Source: CAIWHR01 sp963781285
GTDB taxonomy: Bacteria > Pseudomonadota > Gammaproteobacteria > Burkholderiales > Casimicrobiaceae
Reading direction: 5' to 3'
NCBI GenBank assembly: GCA_963781285.1
Contig: CAWAFI010000024.1
Coordinates: 62,001 to 126,000 of the forward strand
Length of the DNA stretch: 64,000 nucleotides
The position numbers were made by a program, and so were the translations under genes. How positions within the stretch are numbered: the first letter of the stretch is position 1; each line of letters opens with the position of its first letter. A model generated the notes under the pieces. The model was given only the letters and a program-made list of their open reading frames with translations. It did not search any database and was not told where the DNA came from. Shown here piece by piece: positions 25,646 through 34,777 of this stretch.

Positions 25646-26725
25646 ATGAAAGCCTCACTCCGTACCAAGCTCGATGCGCTGACGCACCGACTCACCGAGC
25701 TCGACGTCACGCTGTCGTCCGAGGACGTCGTGCGCGACATGGACCGCTACCGCGCGTTGACGAAGGAACGGTCCGAGATCGAGCCCGTCGTCGCCGGCTT
25801 CCGCGACTACCTTGTGGCCGAGGGCGACCTCGCGGCCGCCGAGGAGATGGCGGGTGATCCGGAAATGCGGGCCTTCGCCGACGAGGAGCGCGCCGCCGCC
25901 GCCACCAGAATGACGGCGCTGGAAGGGGAATTGCAGCGGAAGCTGCTGCCGGCCGACCCGAACGACGAGCGCAACGTGTTCGTCGAAATTCGCGCTGGCA
26001 CGGGCGGCGACGAGTCGGCGCTGTTCGCCGGCGCGCTCTTCCGCATGTATGCGCGGTACGCCGAGCGCAACCGCTGGCAGGTGGAGCTCGTTTCCGCCTC
26101 GCCGGCCGAGCTTGGCGGGTACAAGGAGGCCATCATGCGCATCGTCGGCGCAGGTGCCTACTCGAAGCTCAAGTTCGAGTCCGGTGGCCACCGCGTCCAG
26201 CGGGTGCCGGAAACCGAGGCGCAGGGGCGCATCCACACGTCGGCGTGCACGGTCGCCGTGCTGCCGGAGGCCGATCCGATCGCCGACATCGCGATCAACC
26301 CGGCGGACCTGCGGATCGATACTTTCCGCGCGTCGGGCGCCGGCGGCCAGCATGTCAACAAGACCGACTCCGCGGTTCGCGTGACCCACCTGCCGACGGG
26401 CATCGTCGTCGAATGCCAGGACGACCGCTCACAGCACCGGAACCGCGCGCAGGCGATGGCGGTGCTCGCCTCGAGGCTGCTCGACAAGGAACGTACCGAG
26501 CGGCAGCGCAAGGAAGCCGCGCACCGCAAGAGCCTCGTCGGCAGCGGCGATCGCAGCGAGCGCATCCGCACCTACAACTTTCCGCAAGGCCGCGTCACCG
26601 ATCACCGGATCAACCTGACCCTCTACAAGATAGATGCGATCATGGACGGTGACCTCTCCGAACTCACCGCGGCGCTCGCGCAGGAGCATCAGGCCGAGCA
26701 GCTAGCCGCTCTCGCGGACGCCTGA
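25646..26725 (+). CDS. prfA: Peptide chain release factor 1
   Basis: RF1 reads UAA and UAG stop codons and triggers peptide release. From the ATG at 25646 it has 359 residues. The catalytic GGQ motif is in RASGAGGQHVNKTDSAVRVT near residue 230. The codon-recognition segment aligns with the region around VQRVPETEAQGRIHTSACT, which carries the RF1-type P-E-T reading (PxT motif), separating it from RF2 (SPF). The upstream ATG at 25547 would translate the REP repeat and was rejected. The next genes are a GNAT acetyltransferase and prmC, which methylates the GGQ glutamine. Confidence 0.97.
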   Translation: MKASLRTKLDALTHRLTELDVTLSSEDVVRDMDRYRALTKERSEIEPVVAGFRDYLVAEGDLAAAEEMAGDPEMRAFADEERAAAATRMTALEGELQRKLLPADPNDERNVFVEIRAGTGGDESALFAGALFRMYARYAERNRWQVELVSASPAELGGYKEAIMRIVGAGAYSKLKFESGGHRVQRVPETEAQGRIHTSACTVAVLPEADPIADIAINPADLRIDTFRASGAGGQHVNKTDSAVRVTHLPTGIVVECQDDRSQHRNRAQAMAVLASRLLDKERTERQRKEAAHRKSLVGSGDRSERIRTYNFPQGRVTDHRINLTLYKIDAIMDGDLSELTAALAQEHQAEQLAALADA

Positions 26726-26729
26726 ACGA

Positions 26730-27311
26730 GTGGGCCGAAACCGAGGACACGCGCGCGAGCGGCGCGAAGCTGAGAACGCAACTCAGTCGACCATTCCCGC
26801 GCCGTGGCTGCAGACGCTGCGCCTTGACCTGCGCGAGTTCGTCGCCGGCGATCTCGAGGACGAGTATCGGCTCGACAGCGACCCTCGGGTCATGCGCTAC
26901 ATCAGCGGCGGGAAGCCGTCAACGCGCGATGAGGTCGCGGCGGCGATGAAACGCATCTCGCGCGTCTACCGGGTTTTCCCAGGACTGGGCACGTGGCGCG
27001 CATCGCGCCGCGACACCGGCGCCTACATTGGCTGGTTCACGCTCAAGTACATCCCGCAAACAGTGCTGATCGAGGTGGGCTATCGGTTGCTCTACGACGC
27101 GTGGGGTCGCGGCTACGCGACGGAAGGCGCGCGCGAACTGGTCCGGTACGGGTTCGAGGACGTCGGTCTCTATCGGATCGTCGGACTCACGCACCCGGAC
27201 AATGCCGCGTCGCAGCGGGTGCTGACGAAGGCCGGTCTCAGGCCGTCCGGCTGGGGTCGCTATTACGGGCAGAGATTGCGCGTGTTCGCGGCGACCAACC
27301 CGCGCCCCTGA
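26730..27311 (+). CDS. GNAT-family N-acetyltransferase, RimJ/RimL type
   Basis: This 193-residue protein starts at a GTG five bases after prfA. The GNAT domain begins LQTLRLDLREFVAGDLEDEY, a typical RimJ/RimL opening, then has YIGWFTLKYIP, the acetyl-CoA loop GYRLLYDAWGRGYATEGARE and LYRIVGLTHPDNAASQRVLT. These enzymes acetylate the N-termini of ribosomal proteins or small molecules. Its place between prfA and prmC is unusual; it may simply be carried in the operon. The substrate cannot be assigned. Confidence 0.8.
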   Translation: MGRNRGHARERREAENATQSTIPAPWLQTLRLDLREFVAGDLEDEYRLDSDPRVMRYISGGKPSTRDEVAAAMKRISRVYRVFPGLGTWRASRRDTGAYIGWFTLKYIPQTVLIEVGYRLLYDAWGRGYATEGARELVRYGFEDVGLYRIVGLTHPDNAASQRVLTKAGLRPSGWGRYYGQRLRVFAATNPRP

Positions 27312-27351
27312 GCGCCGCGATCACGGCTGCAGACTAAAACGCAAGACTCGG

Positions 27352-28185
27352 ATGACACCTTTTTCCTCCGTTTCCGCCACGCTTGCGTCGAGCGGCCTCG
27401 TGCCCCTCGACGCGCAGGTCCTGCTCGCCCACGTGCTCGGCAAGGATCGCGCGTGGCTGGTCGCGCACGGGGGCGACGCGTTGGCGCGCGAGCACGGCGA
27501 TATCTTCTACGCGCTGGCGAAGCGCCGCCGCGCCGGCGAACCGGTCGCCTATCTCACCGGCGTGCGCGAATTCTGGGGGCTCCCGATCCGTGTATCGCCG
27601 GCAGTGGTGATCCCGCGGCCGGAGACCGAAGCGCTGGTCGAACTCGCGCTCGCGCGCCTGCCCGCCGACCGCGATCTTCGCGTCCTCGATCTCGGCACGG
27701 GAAGCGGCGCGATCGCGTTGGCACTCGCGTACGAGCGCCCGCGGGCGAAAGTGTTGGCAACTGACGTCTCGGCGGCGGCAGTCGCGCTCGCGCGCGAGAA
27801 CGCGCGGCGCCTCGCCCTGCCAAATGTCGAATTCCTGCAGTCAGCCTGGTACGCCGGGTTGCCCGCCGCACGTGGCGGCGCGGATTTCGACGTCATCGTC
27901 AGCAATCCGCCATACGTCGCGGCGCACGATCCGCATCTCGCGGAGGGCGACGTGCGCTTCGAACCACGGGAGGCGCTCGTATCGGGCGGCGACGGACTCG
28001 ACGCGATGCGGGCAATCGTCTCCGGTGCGCGCAAACGGCTCGTGCCGGGAGGCACGCTTGCGGTCGAACATGGTTACGATCAGGCGGAGGCCGTGCGCGC
28101 GCTCTTTGCGCTGGCCGGGTTTACCGGCATCGTTACGGCGCGCGATCTCGCCGGGATTCCGCGTGTGGTTGCTGGGTGTGCCTGA
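27352..28185 (+). CDS. prmC: Release factor glutamine methyltransferase
   Basis: PrmC methylates the glutamine of the GGQ motif in RF1 and RF2 using SAM. The 277-residue protein has an N-terminal helical domain with VLLAHVLGKDRAWLVAHGG, then REFWGLPIRVSPAVVIPRPE, SAM motif VLDLGTGSGAIALALAYERP and the catalytic NPPY in FDVIVSNPPYVAAHDPHL. It lies 40 bases after the GNAT gene, completing the hemA-prfA-prmC set. Confidence 0.96.
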   Translation: MTPFSSVSATLASSGLVPLDAQVLLAHVLGKDRAWLVAHGGDALAREHGDIFYALAKRRRAGEPVAYLTGVREFWGLPIRVSPAVVIPRPETEALVELALARLPADRDLRVLDLGTGSGAIALALAYERPRAKVLATDVSAAAVALARENARRLALPNVEFLQSAWYAGLPAARGGADFDVIVSNPPYVAAHDPHLAEGDVRFEPREALVSGGDGLDAMRAIVSGARKRLVPGGTLAVEHGYDQAEAVRALFALAGFTGIVTARDLAGIPRVVAGCA

Positions 28186-28191
28186 TCGCGA

Positions 28192-28578
28192 TCAGCCGGC
28201 GCGTTGGCCTGAACTATTGCGCGGTAGTGGCGGCGCGCGGCGGCGCCCGTCGAGCAGATGCGCGATGCCGAGCACCGGATGGCGCAGCAGCATCCGGGGC
28301 CCCGCGTAACGCATCACCGCGCGCATCCGGTCCCGCATCGCCGCGTTGTAGCAATGAACGGTGCAATTGGCGCAGGTTGGCTTGTCCTCGCCGAATACGC
28401 ACCGGTCGACACGCCGCGCTGCGTAGGCGAGCAGCTCGCGACATTCGTCGCACGGTCCGTCGTCCTCGCCATGCAGGTCGTGGCAATGCATCCAGACCAT
28501 CGCGGAGATCGTCTTGTATTCGCGCGCGAGGCGCGGAAAGCGGGCCGGATCGTCGAGGCGCGGGGTGGCGGCGGTCAC
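28192..28578 (-). CDS. YgbA-like 'nitrous oxide-stimulated promoter' family protein
   Basis: This 128-residue protein is read from a GTG at 28578. It is cysteine- and histidine-rich: WMHCHDLHG, CDECRELLAYAARRVDRCVF, DKPTCANCTVHCYNAAMRDR, then GPRMLLRHPVLGIAHLLDG. This layout matches the YgbA/NosP-type family (Pfam name nitrous oxide-stimulated promoter), linked in enterobacteria to recovery from nitrosative stress. The cysteines look able to bind metal. The gene is convergent with prmC, seven bases from its stop. The family call rests on the cysteine spacing; the function in this organism is inferred. Confidence 0.75.
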   Translation of the reverse strand: MTAATPRLDDPARFPRLAREYKTISAMVWMHCHDLHGEDDGPCDECRELLAYAARRVDRCVFGEDKPTCANCTVHCYNAAMRDRMRAVMRYAGPRMLLRHPVLGIAHLLDGRRRAPPLPRNSSGQRAG

Positions 28579-28697
28579 GGTGGATTCTCGATCGATCGGA
28601 TTGGGCAAAACAAACCGATCGCAGCATGCCAGCCGTGTCGGGCGGCGAGTATGACCGAGATCAAGCCAATGCGATGTCGCCCGGGCGCCGGGCTGCC

Positions 28698-29774
28698 TCA
28701 CGTTCCCGGTAACGCGACGCCGAGCTTCGCCGCCCACGGTTGCAGCGCGGGCATGATCGTCGGGTAGAGCGCGACTCCGCGTTCGCGCTGCTGGCGCAGC
28801 CGGCGCATTCCGGCCTCGCCCGGCAGCCGGACGGGTTGTCCGCCGGTACGCGGCGTGGATTCGTGCGCGACACGTGCCAGGTGATCCATCTGCCGCTTGA
28901 ATGCGGCGAGTCCACCGAAGGCTTCCGGGTCGAGCACCTGCACGAACACGGTCCCGCCCCAGCCTTCCGGCGGATCGGCGCGGCCGAGACCCGACAATCC
29001 CGCCGTGAACGCCTCGATCAGAAGTGCCAGGCCAAAGCCCTTGTAACCCGCGTCGAGTCCGCCCAGCGGAAGCAATGCGCCCTTCGGCTCGTTGACGAGC
29101 GCGCCCGGATCGTCGGTCGCGTTGCCCGCATGATCGATGAGCCATGGCCCGGGCAACCTGCGCCCGGCCCTCATTTCCTGCAGCGCGAAGCCCATGCTCG
29201 TGATCGACGTCGAAACATCGATCAGGATCGGATCGCCCGACGTCGGCAGTCCGGCCGCAATCGGGTTCGGCGTAACGATCGGCGTGAGTCCCCCATGCGG
29301 CACGACAGCCGCGACCGTCGGGTCCGAGCTCTCGATGATCGCGACCACCCCGCGCTCCGTCGCCCGCAGCAGATACGCGGCAAGGCACGCGATGTGATGC
29401 GAACGGCGGATGGCGACGGTGCCGGTACCGTGCGTCGTGGCCATCGCTGTCGCCGCGTCGAGCGCACGCAACGTCAGCCACGGTCCGGGCCTGCGGCCGC
29501 CGTCCCACATTTGCGCCGCGGGCCGGGCATTGATGACGGCCGGCTCGCCGTCCGTCGTCATCGCGCCCTTCTCGATCTCGGCGAGATAGGGCGCCAGCAG
29601 CGCGAGCCCATGCGTCGTATGGCCGAGCAAGTCGCCGGTGACGAGCACGTCGGCGACGGCGCACGACATGTCGCCGCGAAGGCCGCTGTGGTTCAGCAAC
29701 GCCGTTGCAAACGCCACGAGTGCGTCCGCACGGTAACGCCGGTCCAGCGCGGAGTCCGCGTTCATCGGATTCAT
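28698..29774 (-). CDS. Malate/L-lactate dehydrogenase family oxidoreductase (Ldh2 type)
   Basis: This 358-residue protein is of the Ldh2/MDH2 fold, unrelated to classic Rossmann lactate dehydrogenases. Features are the helical start ADALVAFATALLNHSGLRGD, then DLLGHTTHGLALLAPYLAEI with a conserved His, VAIRRSHHIACLAAYL with the catalytic histidine region, VTPNPIAAGLPTSGDPILID, and LGGLDAGYKGFGLALLIEAF. Members reduce or oxidise 2-keto/hydroxy acids or cyclic imines with NAD(P)H (malate, sulfolactate, ureidoglycolate, delta-pyrroline carboxylate). Substrate cannot be read from the sequence. Confidence 0.85.
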   Translation of the reverse strand: MNPMNADSALDRRYRADALVAFATALLNHSGLRGDMSCAVADVLVTGDLLGHTTHGLALLAPYLAEIEKGAMTTDGEPAVINARPAAQMWDGGRRPGPWLTLRALDAATAMATTHGTGTVAIRRSHHIACLAAYLLRATERGVVAIIESSDPTVAAVVPHGGLTPIVTPNPIAAGLPTSGDPILIDVSTSITSMGFALQEMRAGRRLPGPWLIDHAGNATDDPGALVNEPKGALLPLGGLDAGYKGFGLALLIEAFTAGLSGLGRADPPEGWGGTVFVQVLDPEAFGGLAAFKRQMDHLARVAHESTPRTGGQPVRLPGEAGMRRLRQQRERGVALYPTIMPALQPWAAKLGVALPGT

Positions 29775-29960
29775 GGCAATTGCTATACGAAGAAAAAAGG
29801 CGACACGCAGTGGTTGACGCGGCCGCGTGATTCTCCGACGATTCTACCTGACGCGCGTCGGGGCTCCGCGTCGCGCATCCGCAACAACCGTGGCAGCCTC
29901 TCGCCCGAAACTGCCTGTCGCGCTCCGCCCCACCGTTACTTCCACCGCGCTCGCCTCACC

Positions 29961-30803
29961 GTGCTGCCTTCCTCGCTGACTGTCAGTGTCGTCACGTTCC
30001 GGCCGGATACCGCGCTGCTCGAGCGGTGCCTGCGCAAGCTGACGCTCGCGATCGGCGCCGCGCGCGAGGACGGTTGCGTCAGGAGCGTTGCCGTCGCACT
30101 CATAGACAACAGCGAGGATCGGGAGGTCGCGGAAGAGGTGGTCCGGCTCGGCAAGGCGCGCTTCGCGGATTCCGACATTCAGGTGACCTACCTGCACGGC
30201 CATCTCAACGTCGGGTATGCCATCGCGCACAATCTGATGCTTCACGGCACCGGCGCCGATTACCAGCTCGTGCTCAATCCCGACGTCGAGCTCGCGAGCG
30301 ACGCGCTCGCCAACGCGGTGCGGTGGATGGACGCGCACCCCGATGTCGGTGCCGTCGTGCCTGCGGTGACGCAGCCCGACGGCACGCCGGATTTTCTGTG
30401 CAAGCGCTATCCCGCGGTGTTCGACCTCCTCCTGCGCGGCTTCGCGCCGCGTTTCGTCCGCCGCCTGTTCCGCAAGCGCCTCGATCGCTACGAGTTGCGC
30501 GACTACATCGATCCCGCGAGCGACAAGGCGGTGCTGGGGCTCCCCGCGATGTCGGGCGCCTGCATGCTGGTGAAGCGCAAGGCCATCGACACGACCGGCG
30601 GCTTCGACCCGAAATACTTCCTCTATTTCGAGGATTTCGACTGGAGTGTACGGCTCAACCGGATCGCCCAGACCGCCTACCTGCCGGCGTTTCGCGTTGT
30701 CCACCACGGCGGGCACGCCGCGCATAAAGGCCTCGCGCACCTCTACTGGTTCGTGAAGAGCGGATTCCGCTTCTACAACCGTCATGGCTGGCGCTGGTTC
30801 TGA
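29961..30803 (+). CDS. Family 2 glycosyltransferase, rhamnosyltransferase-like
   Basis: This 280-residue protein starts at a GTG (29961); the open frame extends far upstream, but only from here does it look like a GT2. Motifs are LTVSVVTFRPDTALLERCLR, LHGHLNVGYAIAHNLMLHGT, the metal-binding YQLVLNPDVELASDALA, SGACMLVKRKAIDTTGGFDP and the acceptor-side YFLYFEDFDWSVRLNR. The GGFD...FEDxDW pattern is typical of O-antigen rhamnosyltransferases. Its end overlaps the epimerase start by 20 bases, so the two are coupled. Confidence 0.87.
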   Translation: MLPSSLTVSVVTFRPDTALLERCLRKLTLAIGAAREDGCVRSVAVALIDNSEDREVAEEVVRLGKARFADSDIQVTYLHGHLNVGYAIAHNLMLHGTGADYQLVLNPDVELASDALANAVRWMDAHPDVGAVVPAVTQPDGTPDFLCKRYPAVFDLLLRGFAPRFVRRLFRKRLDRYELRDYIDPASDKAVLGLPAMSGACMLVKRKAIDTTGGFDPKYFLYFEDFDWSVRLNRIAQTAYLPAFRVVHHGGHAAHKGLAHLYWFVKSGFRFYNRHGWRWF

Positions 30804-31791
30804 CCAACCCGCGGTCATGCCCGACGGTCTCGTGGTCGTCACCGGCGCGGGCGGCTTCATCGGCCGGGCGCTGTGCGCCCATTTCGAAGCGACGGACCGC
30901 CCCTTCCGGGCGATCGTTCGCGCGCAGGGTCCGGTGGCGACGCTCAGGCCGGGCCATCATGCGGTGGCCGACCTCACGGTGACGCCGGAAGACGAACTCG
31001 ACGCGCTGCTCGCCTGCGCGACGGCCGTCGTGCATCTCGCCGGGCGTGCCCACGTGCTGCGCGAGACGGCGGGGGATCCCGATGCCGCGTATCGCGCGGC
31101 GAACGTGGCCGCGACGATCCGACTCGCGCAGGCAGCGGTGCGCATGCGGGTCGAGCGATTCGTCTTCGCGAGCACGGTCAAGGTAAACGGCGAGGCAAGC
31201 GCGCCGGGACGGCCATTCCGGCCGGACGATCCGCCAGCGCCACGCGACGCCTATGCGCGGAGCAAGCTCGCCGCCGAGCGGGAGCTCCTCGGGATCTGCA
31301 CGAATACTGTGGTCACGCCGTTGATACTCCGGCTCCCGCTGGTGTATGGACCGGGTGTCGGTGGCAACTTTCTGGCACTGCTGGACGAGATTGCCCGCGG
31401 GCGCACGCTGCCGCTCGGCGCGATCGAGAACCGGCGCAGCCTCATCGGCGTCGACAACCTTGCCGAGGCGATCGACGCTGCGCTCGACGCGCGAGAACCG
31501 CCACGCGGCGTGCATTTCGTCGCGGACGGGACAAGCGTATCCGTTCCCGACCTGGTGCGGGCGATTGCGGCGGCACTGGGCCTTTTGCCGCGACTGCGGG
31601 CGGTCCCCGTGCCACTGCTGCGCGCGTTCGGGTCGCTCGCGGGGCGGCGCGCGATGATCGACCGGCTCGTGCACTCGCTCGAGGTCGATCCGGCATCGTT
31701 CGCGCTGGCTACCGGCTGGCGCCCGCGGCACTCGCTCGACGAAGGGCTCGTTGCCACGGTGCGCTGGTGGCAGCTGCGCCACGCCATCTGA
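30784..31791 (+). CDS. NAD-dependent sugar epimerase/dehydratase, extended SDR
   Basis: This 335-residue protein (or 324 from an ATG at 30817) has the NAD site VVVTGAGGFIGRALCAHFEA, AVVHLAGRAHVLRETAGDPD, the S/T-x-Y-x3-K catalytic set (FASTVKVNG and DAYARSKLAAERELL), LRLPLVYGPGVGGNFLALLD and the C-terminal GWRPRHSLDEGLVATVRWW. The AHV...D-P-x-x-Y-R pattern resembles the WbpV/QuiD/UDP-glucose 4-epimerase group. It probably supplies a nucleotide sugar for the adjoining glycosyltransferase. Confidence 0.85.
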   Translation: MAGAGSDQPAVMPDGLVVVTGAGGFIGRALCAHFEATDRPFRAIVRAQGPVATLRPGHHAVADLTVTPEDELDALLACATAVVHLAGRAHVLRETAGDPDAAYRAANVAATIRLAQAAVRMRVERFVFASTVKVNGEASAPGRPFRPDDPPAPRDAYARSKLAAERELLGICTNTVVTPLILRLPLVYGPGVGGNFLALLDEIARGRTLPLGAIENRRSLIGVDNLAEAIDAALDAREPPRGVHFVADGTSVSVPDLVRAIAAALGLLPRLRAVPVPLLRAFGSLAGRRAMIDRLVHSLEVDPASFALATGWRPRHSLDEGLVATVRWWQLRHAI

Positions 31792-31847
31792 CGCGGCGCT
31801 CGCGCGCAGGGCATCCGCGCGGCGTCTCCGTATGCCACACTCGCTCC

Positions 31848-32471
31848 GTGGTTGAGTCACCGACATCGCGCAGCGTCGCCATCTTCGATCTGGGTGGCGT
31901 CCTGATTCAATGGAATCCGCGGTTTCTGTACCGGAAGCTCTTCAACGGCGATGAGGCGGCGATGGAGCAATTCCTCGCCACGGTGTGCACGACGGAGTGG
32001 AACGCTTGCCAGGATGCGGGGCGCAGCTTCGCCGAGGGAACGCGCGCCCTCCTGCCACGGCATGCCGACAAGATCGCGCTGATCGAGGCGTTCGGCAGGC
32101 GCTTCGACGAGATGATCCCCGGTGCCATCGACGGCGCGGTCGACGTGCTCGCGGAGGTGAAGTCCCGCGGCGTGCGGGCTTACGCGATCACCAACTGGTC
32201 GGCCGAGACCTTTCCGCCGCAACGCGAGCGGTTTCCGTTTCTGGAGTGGTTCGACGGCATCGTGGTGTCGGGGATCGAACGGGTGATCAAGCCCGACCCG
32301 CGCATATTCCGCATTCTGTGCGAGCGTCACGGCATCGCCCCCGAAACGGCGGTGTTCATCGACGACGTTGCGGCGAATGCCGCTGCCGCGTCGGCGCTCG
32401 GCATCCACGGGATCCATTTCCGCTCTCCGGATCAGCTCCGGCATGAGCTCGTTGCCGTCGGCATTCTGTGA
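31848..32471 (+). CDS. HAD-superfamily hydrolase, YihX-like
   Basis: The protein is 207 residues from a GTG. Motif I is VAIFDLGGVLIQWNPRFLYR, with the nucleophile Asp followed by Leu-Gly-Gly, as in YihX-type sugar phosphatases and some haloacid dehalogenases. A helical cap with WNACQDAGRSFAEG, motif II AYAITNWSAETF, the lysine of motif III in RVIKPDPRIFRILCERHGI and motif IV VFIDDVAANAAAA complete the set. YihX acts on alpha-glucose-1-phosphate; a sugar-phosphate role fits the preceding glycan genes, but is an inference. Confidence 0.85.
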   Translation: MVESPTSRSVAIFDLGGVLIQWNPRFLYRKLFNGDEAAMEQFLATVCTTEWNACQDAGRSFAEGTRALLPRHADKIALIEAFGRRFDEMIPGAIDGAVDVLAEVKSRGVRAYAITNWSAETFPPQRERFPFLEWFDGIVVSGIERVIKPDPRIFRILCERHGIAPETAVFIDDVAANAAAASALGIHGIHFRSPDQLRHELVAVGIL

Positions 32472-32517
32472 CGGCGTCGGTCCGACCGACCCTCCCGGCG
32501 GGCCGCTCAATCGAGCC

Positions 32518-33465
32518 CTACTTCTTCCCCAGGCCCAGCCGTTGCGCGCCTTCCGTGTAGAGGCGAGTCTTTTCCTTCATGAAGGCGTCCATCTGGTCGG
32601 TGCCGACGTTGACCAGCTCGAACCCGCTCTTGTCGGCCAGCGCCTTCATCTCGGGATCGCTGTTCAATGCCGCCCATAGGTCCGACATGCGCTTGCGCGC
32701 TTCGGGCGGGGTGTTCTTGGGCACCCCGATGCCGCGGTAGGCGCCGTCCACCCAATCCACGCCCAATTCGCGGAACGTAGGCACATCGGGAAGCAGCGGG
32801 TGCCGCGTATCCATGGCAATGGCGAGCGCCCGCACCCTGCCCTTGTTGTTGATGGCGAACGCCGTATAGGAGATGGCGCCGTCGACCTGGCTGCCCAGCA
32901 CGGCCGTGGTCATGTCGCCCGTGCCTTTGAACGGGATGTAGATGGTCTTCACGCCAAAGGCTGCATTCAGGCGCTCATGCGCGGCGTGGTTGGCCGAGTT
33001 CAGGCCCGAGCCGCCCAGGCTGAGCTTGCCCGGATCGGCCTTGGCCGCCTTGACGAAATCGGCAAAGGTCTTGATGGGGCTCTGCTCGGGCACGACGAGT
33101 GCGTCGGGCGTGTAGTGAAACCAGAACACCGGCGTGATGTCCTCGGTCTTGTACTGTACTTGCCCCTCGATCGGTTGGAAGACGATATGCGGGAGGTTGA
33201 TGCCCACGATATTGAGCCCATCACTCGGCAGGGTGTTCATCTGCGCCCACATCAACCCGCCGCCCGCCCCCGGCTTGTACTGGATGATGGTGTCGATGTT
33301 CGGGCATTTCTTCTTCAGCACGACCTGCTGGTGGCGCGCCGAAAGGTCCGATTCGCCGCCCGGCGGAAAAGCCTGCCAGTAGAGGACGTTCTTGTCCGGA
33401 CAGCTCTGCGCCGCCGCCCACGGGGCCAGTAACACAAGGCAAAGGGCCGAAAGCACTTTCTTCAT
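32518..33465 (-). CDS. Tripartite tricarboxylate transporter receptor, Bug/TctC family
   Basis: The 315-residue protein starts MKKVLSALCLVLLAPWAAAQ, a clear Sec signal, behind an AGGAGAC site; the longer start at 33504 was rejected. Bug-fold features are QYKPGAGGGLMWAQMNTLPS, then SLGGSGLNSANHAAHERLNA, the loop VKTIYIPFKGTGDMTTAVLG and DGAYRGIGVPKNTPPEARKR. Two cysteines in the mature part (SCPDKN, KKKCPN) are uncommon for the family. No TctA or TctB is nearby, which is usual for Bug proteins. The gene lies 42 bases after the tartrate-dehydrogenase-like gene, so an organic acid is the likely ligand. Confidence 0.88.
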   Translation of the reverse strand: MKKVLSALCLVLLAPWAAAQSCPDKNVLYWQAFPPGGESDLSARHQQVVLKKKCPNIDTIIQYKPGAGGGLMWAQMNTLPSDGLNIVGINLPHIVFQPIEGQVQYKTEDITPVFWFHYTPDALVVPEQSPIKTFADFVKAAKADPGKLSLGGSGLNSANHAAHERLNAAFGVKTIYIPFKGTGDMTTAVLGSQVDGAISYTAFAINNKGRVRALAIAMDTRHPLLPDVPTFRELGVDWVDGAYRGIGVPKNTPPEARKRMSDLWAALNSDPEMKALADKSGFELVNVGTDQMDAFMKEKTRLYTEGAQRLGLGKK

Positions 33466-33507
33466 CGTCTGTCTCCTGTTGTTGTTGTCCGACTCCAGCG
33501 TCACCGG

Positions 33508-34603
33508 TCAGGCGGCCTGTTGGGTGGGAGTGCTCGCGGCGGCGATCCAGGCGCACACCGCCGCGGTCACCTGTGCCGTCGTGGCAGTCCCCCCCAGGTC
33601 GCGTGTGTGCAGCGCCGGGTTCGCGGTTACGGCCTCGATGGCCGACATCAGCATCGCGGCGGCACTCGCCTCACCCAGGTGTTCGAGCAACATGACGCAG
33701 CTCCAAAAGGTCCCCACCGGATTGGCGATGCCCTTGCCCATGATGTCGAAGGCCGACCCGTGGATCGGCTCGAACATGCTGGGGTGGCGCCGCTCCGGGT
33801 CGATGTTTCCAGTGGGCGCGATGCCCAGGCTACCGGCAAGCGCGGCGGCCAGATCGCTCAGGATGTCGGCATGCAGATTGGTGGCCACGATAGTGTCGAG
33901 CGATGCCGGCCGGTTGACCATGCGCGCGGTCGCGGCATCCACCAGCTCTTTGTCCCAGGTGACGTCCGGGAACTCCCGGCTGACTTCCGCGGCGATCTCG
34001 TCCCACATCACCATGGCATGGCGCTGCGCATTGGACTTGGTGATCACCGTGAGCAACTTGCGCGGGCGCGACCGGGCAAGCCCGAAAGCAAAGCGCATGA
34101 TGCGCTCGACGCCTGCGCGGGTCATGACCGACACGTCGGTGGCGGTCTCGATGGGATGGCCCTGGTGCACGCGCCCGCCCACACCCGCGTATTCGCCCTC
34201 GGAGTTCTCGCGCACGATCACCCAGTTCAGGTCCGACGGACCGCAGCGCTTGAGAGGTGCATCGATGCCGGGCAGGATGCGGGTGGGTCGCACGTTGGCA
34301 TACTGGTCCAAGCCCTGGCAAATCTTCAGGCGCAGGCCCCACAGCGTCACATGGTCCGGAATGTGCGGATCGCCCGCCGAGCCGAACAGAATGGCGTCCA
34401 TGCCGCGCAGCTGGTCGAGTCCGTCGTCCGGCATCATCACCCCGTGCTCGCGAAACCAGTCGCCACCCCAGCCGAATTGCGATGAACTCGAACCCGAATC
34501 CGCTTTGCCGTCGGGCCAGCGCCGCCAGAACCTGTTGCCCTGCCGGCACCACTTCCTTGCCGATGCCATCGCCGGGGATGGTGGCGATCCGATAAGTCTT
34601 CAC
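33508..34603 (-). pseudogene. Tartrate/3-isopropylmalate-type dehydrogenase, frameshifted
   Basis: From a GTG at 34603 the protein reads KTYRIATIPGDGIGKEVVPA, the standard opening of the isocitrate/isopropylmalate/tartrate dehydrogenase family, then loses frame near 34476. The continuation QFGWGGDWFREHGVMMPDDG, then DAILFGSAGDPHIPDH, is one frame over and runs to the stop at 33508. It includes NWVIVRENSEGEYAGVGGRV, TKSNAQRHAMVMWDEIAAEV, LHADILSDLAAALAGSLGIA and FEPIHGSAFDIMGKGIANP. The H-x-P-D-H and GWGGDW features fit tartrate dehydrogenase/decarboxylase (TtuC). Removing one base in the AATT at 34475-34478 restores a protein of about 364 residues. Confidence 0.82.
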
Positions 34604-34743
34604 TCGAGCCTCCTTACGTGGATGCGCCGAATCGAGTCCATAACATCGCAATTCTCGCCCACAAACTCAATTCATCCGGATCAGGAGCGGCGACAAGTCG
34701 ACGGTAACCCTCGCCCCGCCCGCACCCCGGCCCATCCCCGTCG

Positions 34744-34749
34744 CTATAA
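34744..34749 (+). promoter_or_regulatory. Possible -10 box of the rph operon
   Basis: A perfect TATAAT lies 29 bases before the rph start. No convincing -35 is visible at the right distance, so this is weak. Confidence 0.3.
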
Positions 34750-34777
34750 TCGCATCTTATCCGTTCGAGGAGCCGCG

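Noticed and set aside
28740..29960. Upstream extension of the glycosyltransferase frame
   Set aside because: It is antisense to the Ldh2-type dehydrogenase; the GT2 motifs start directly after the GTG at 29961.
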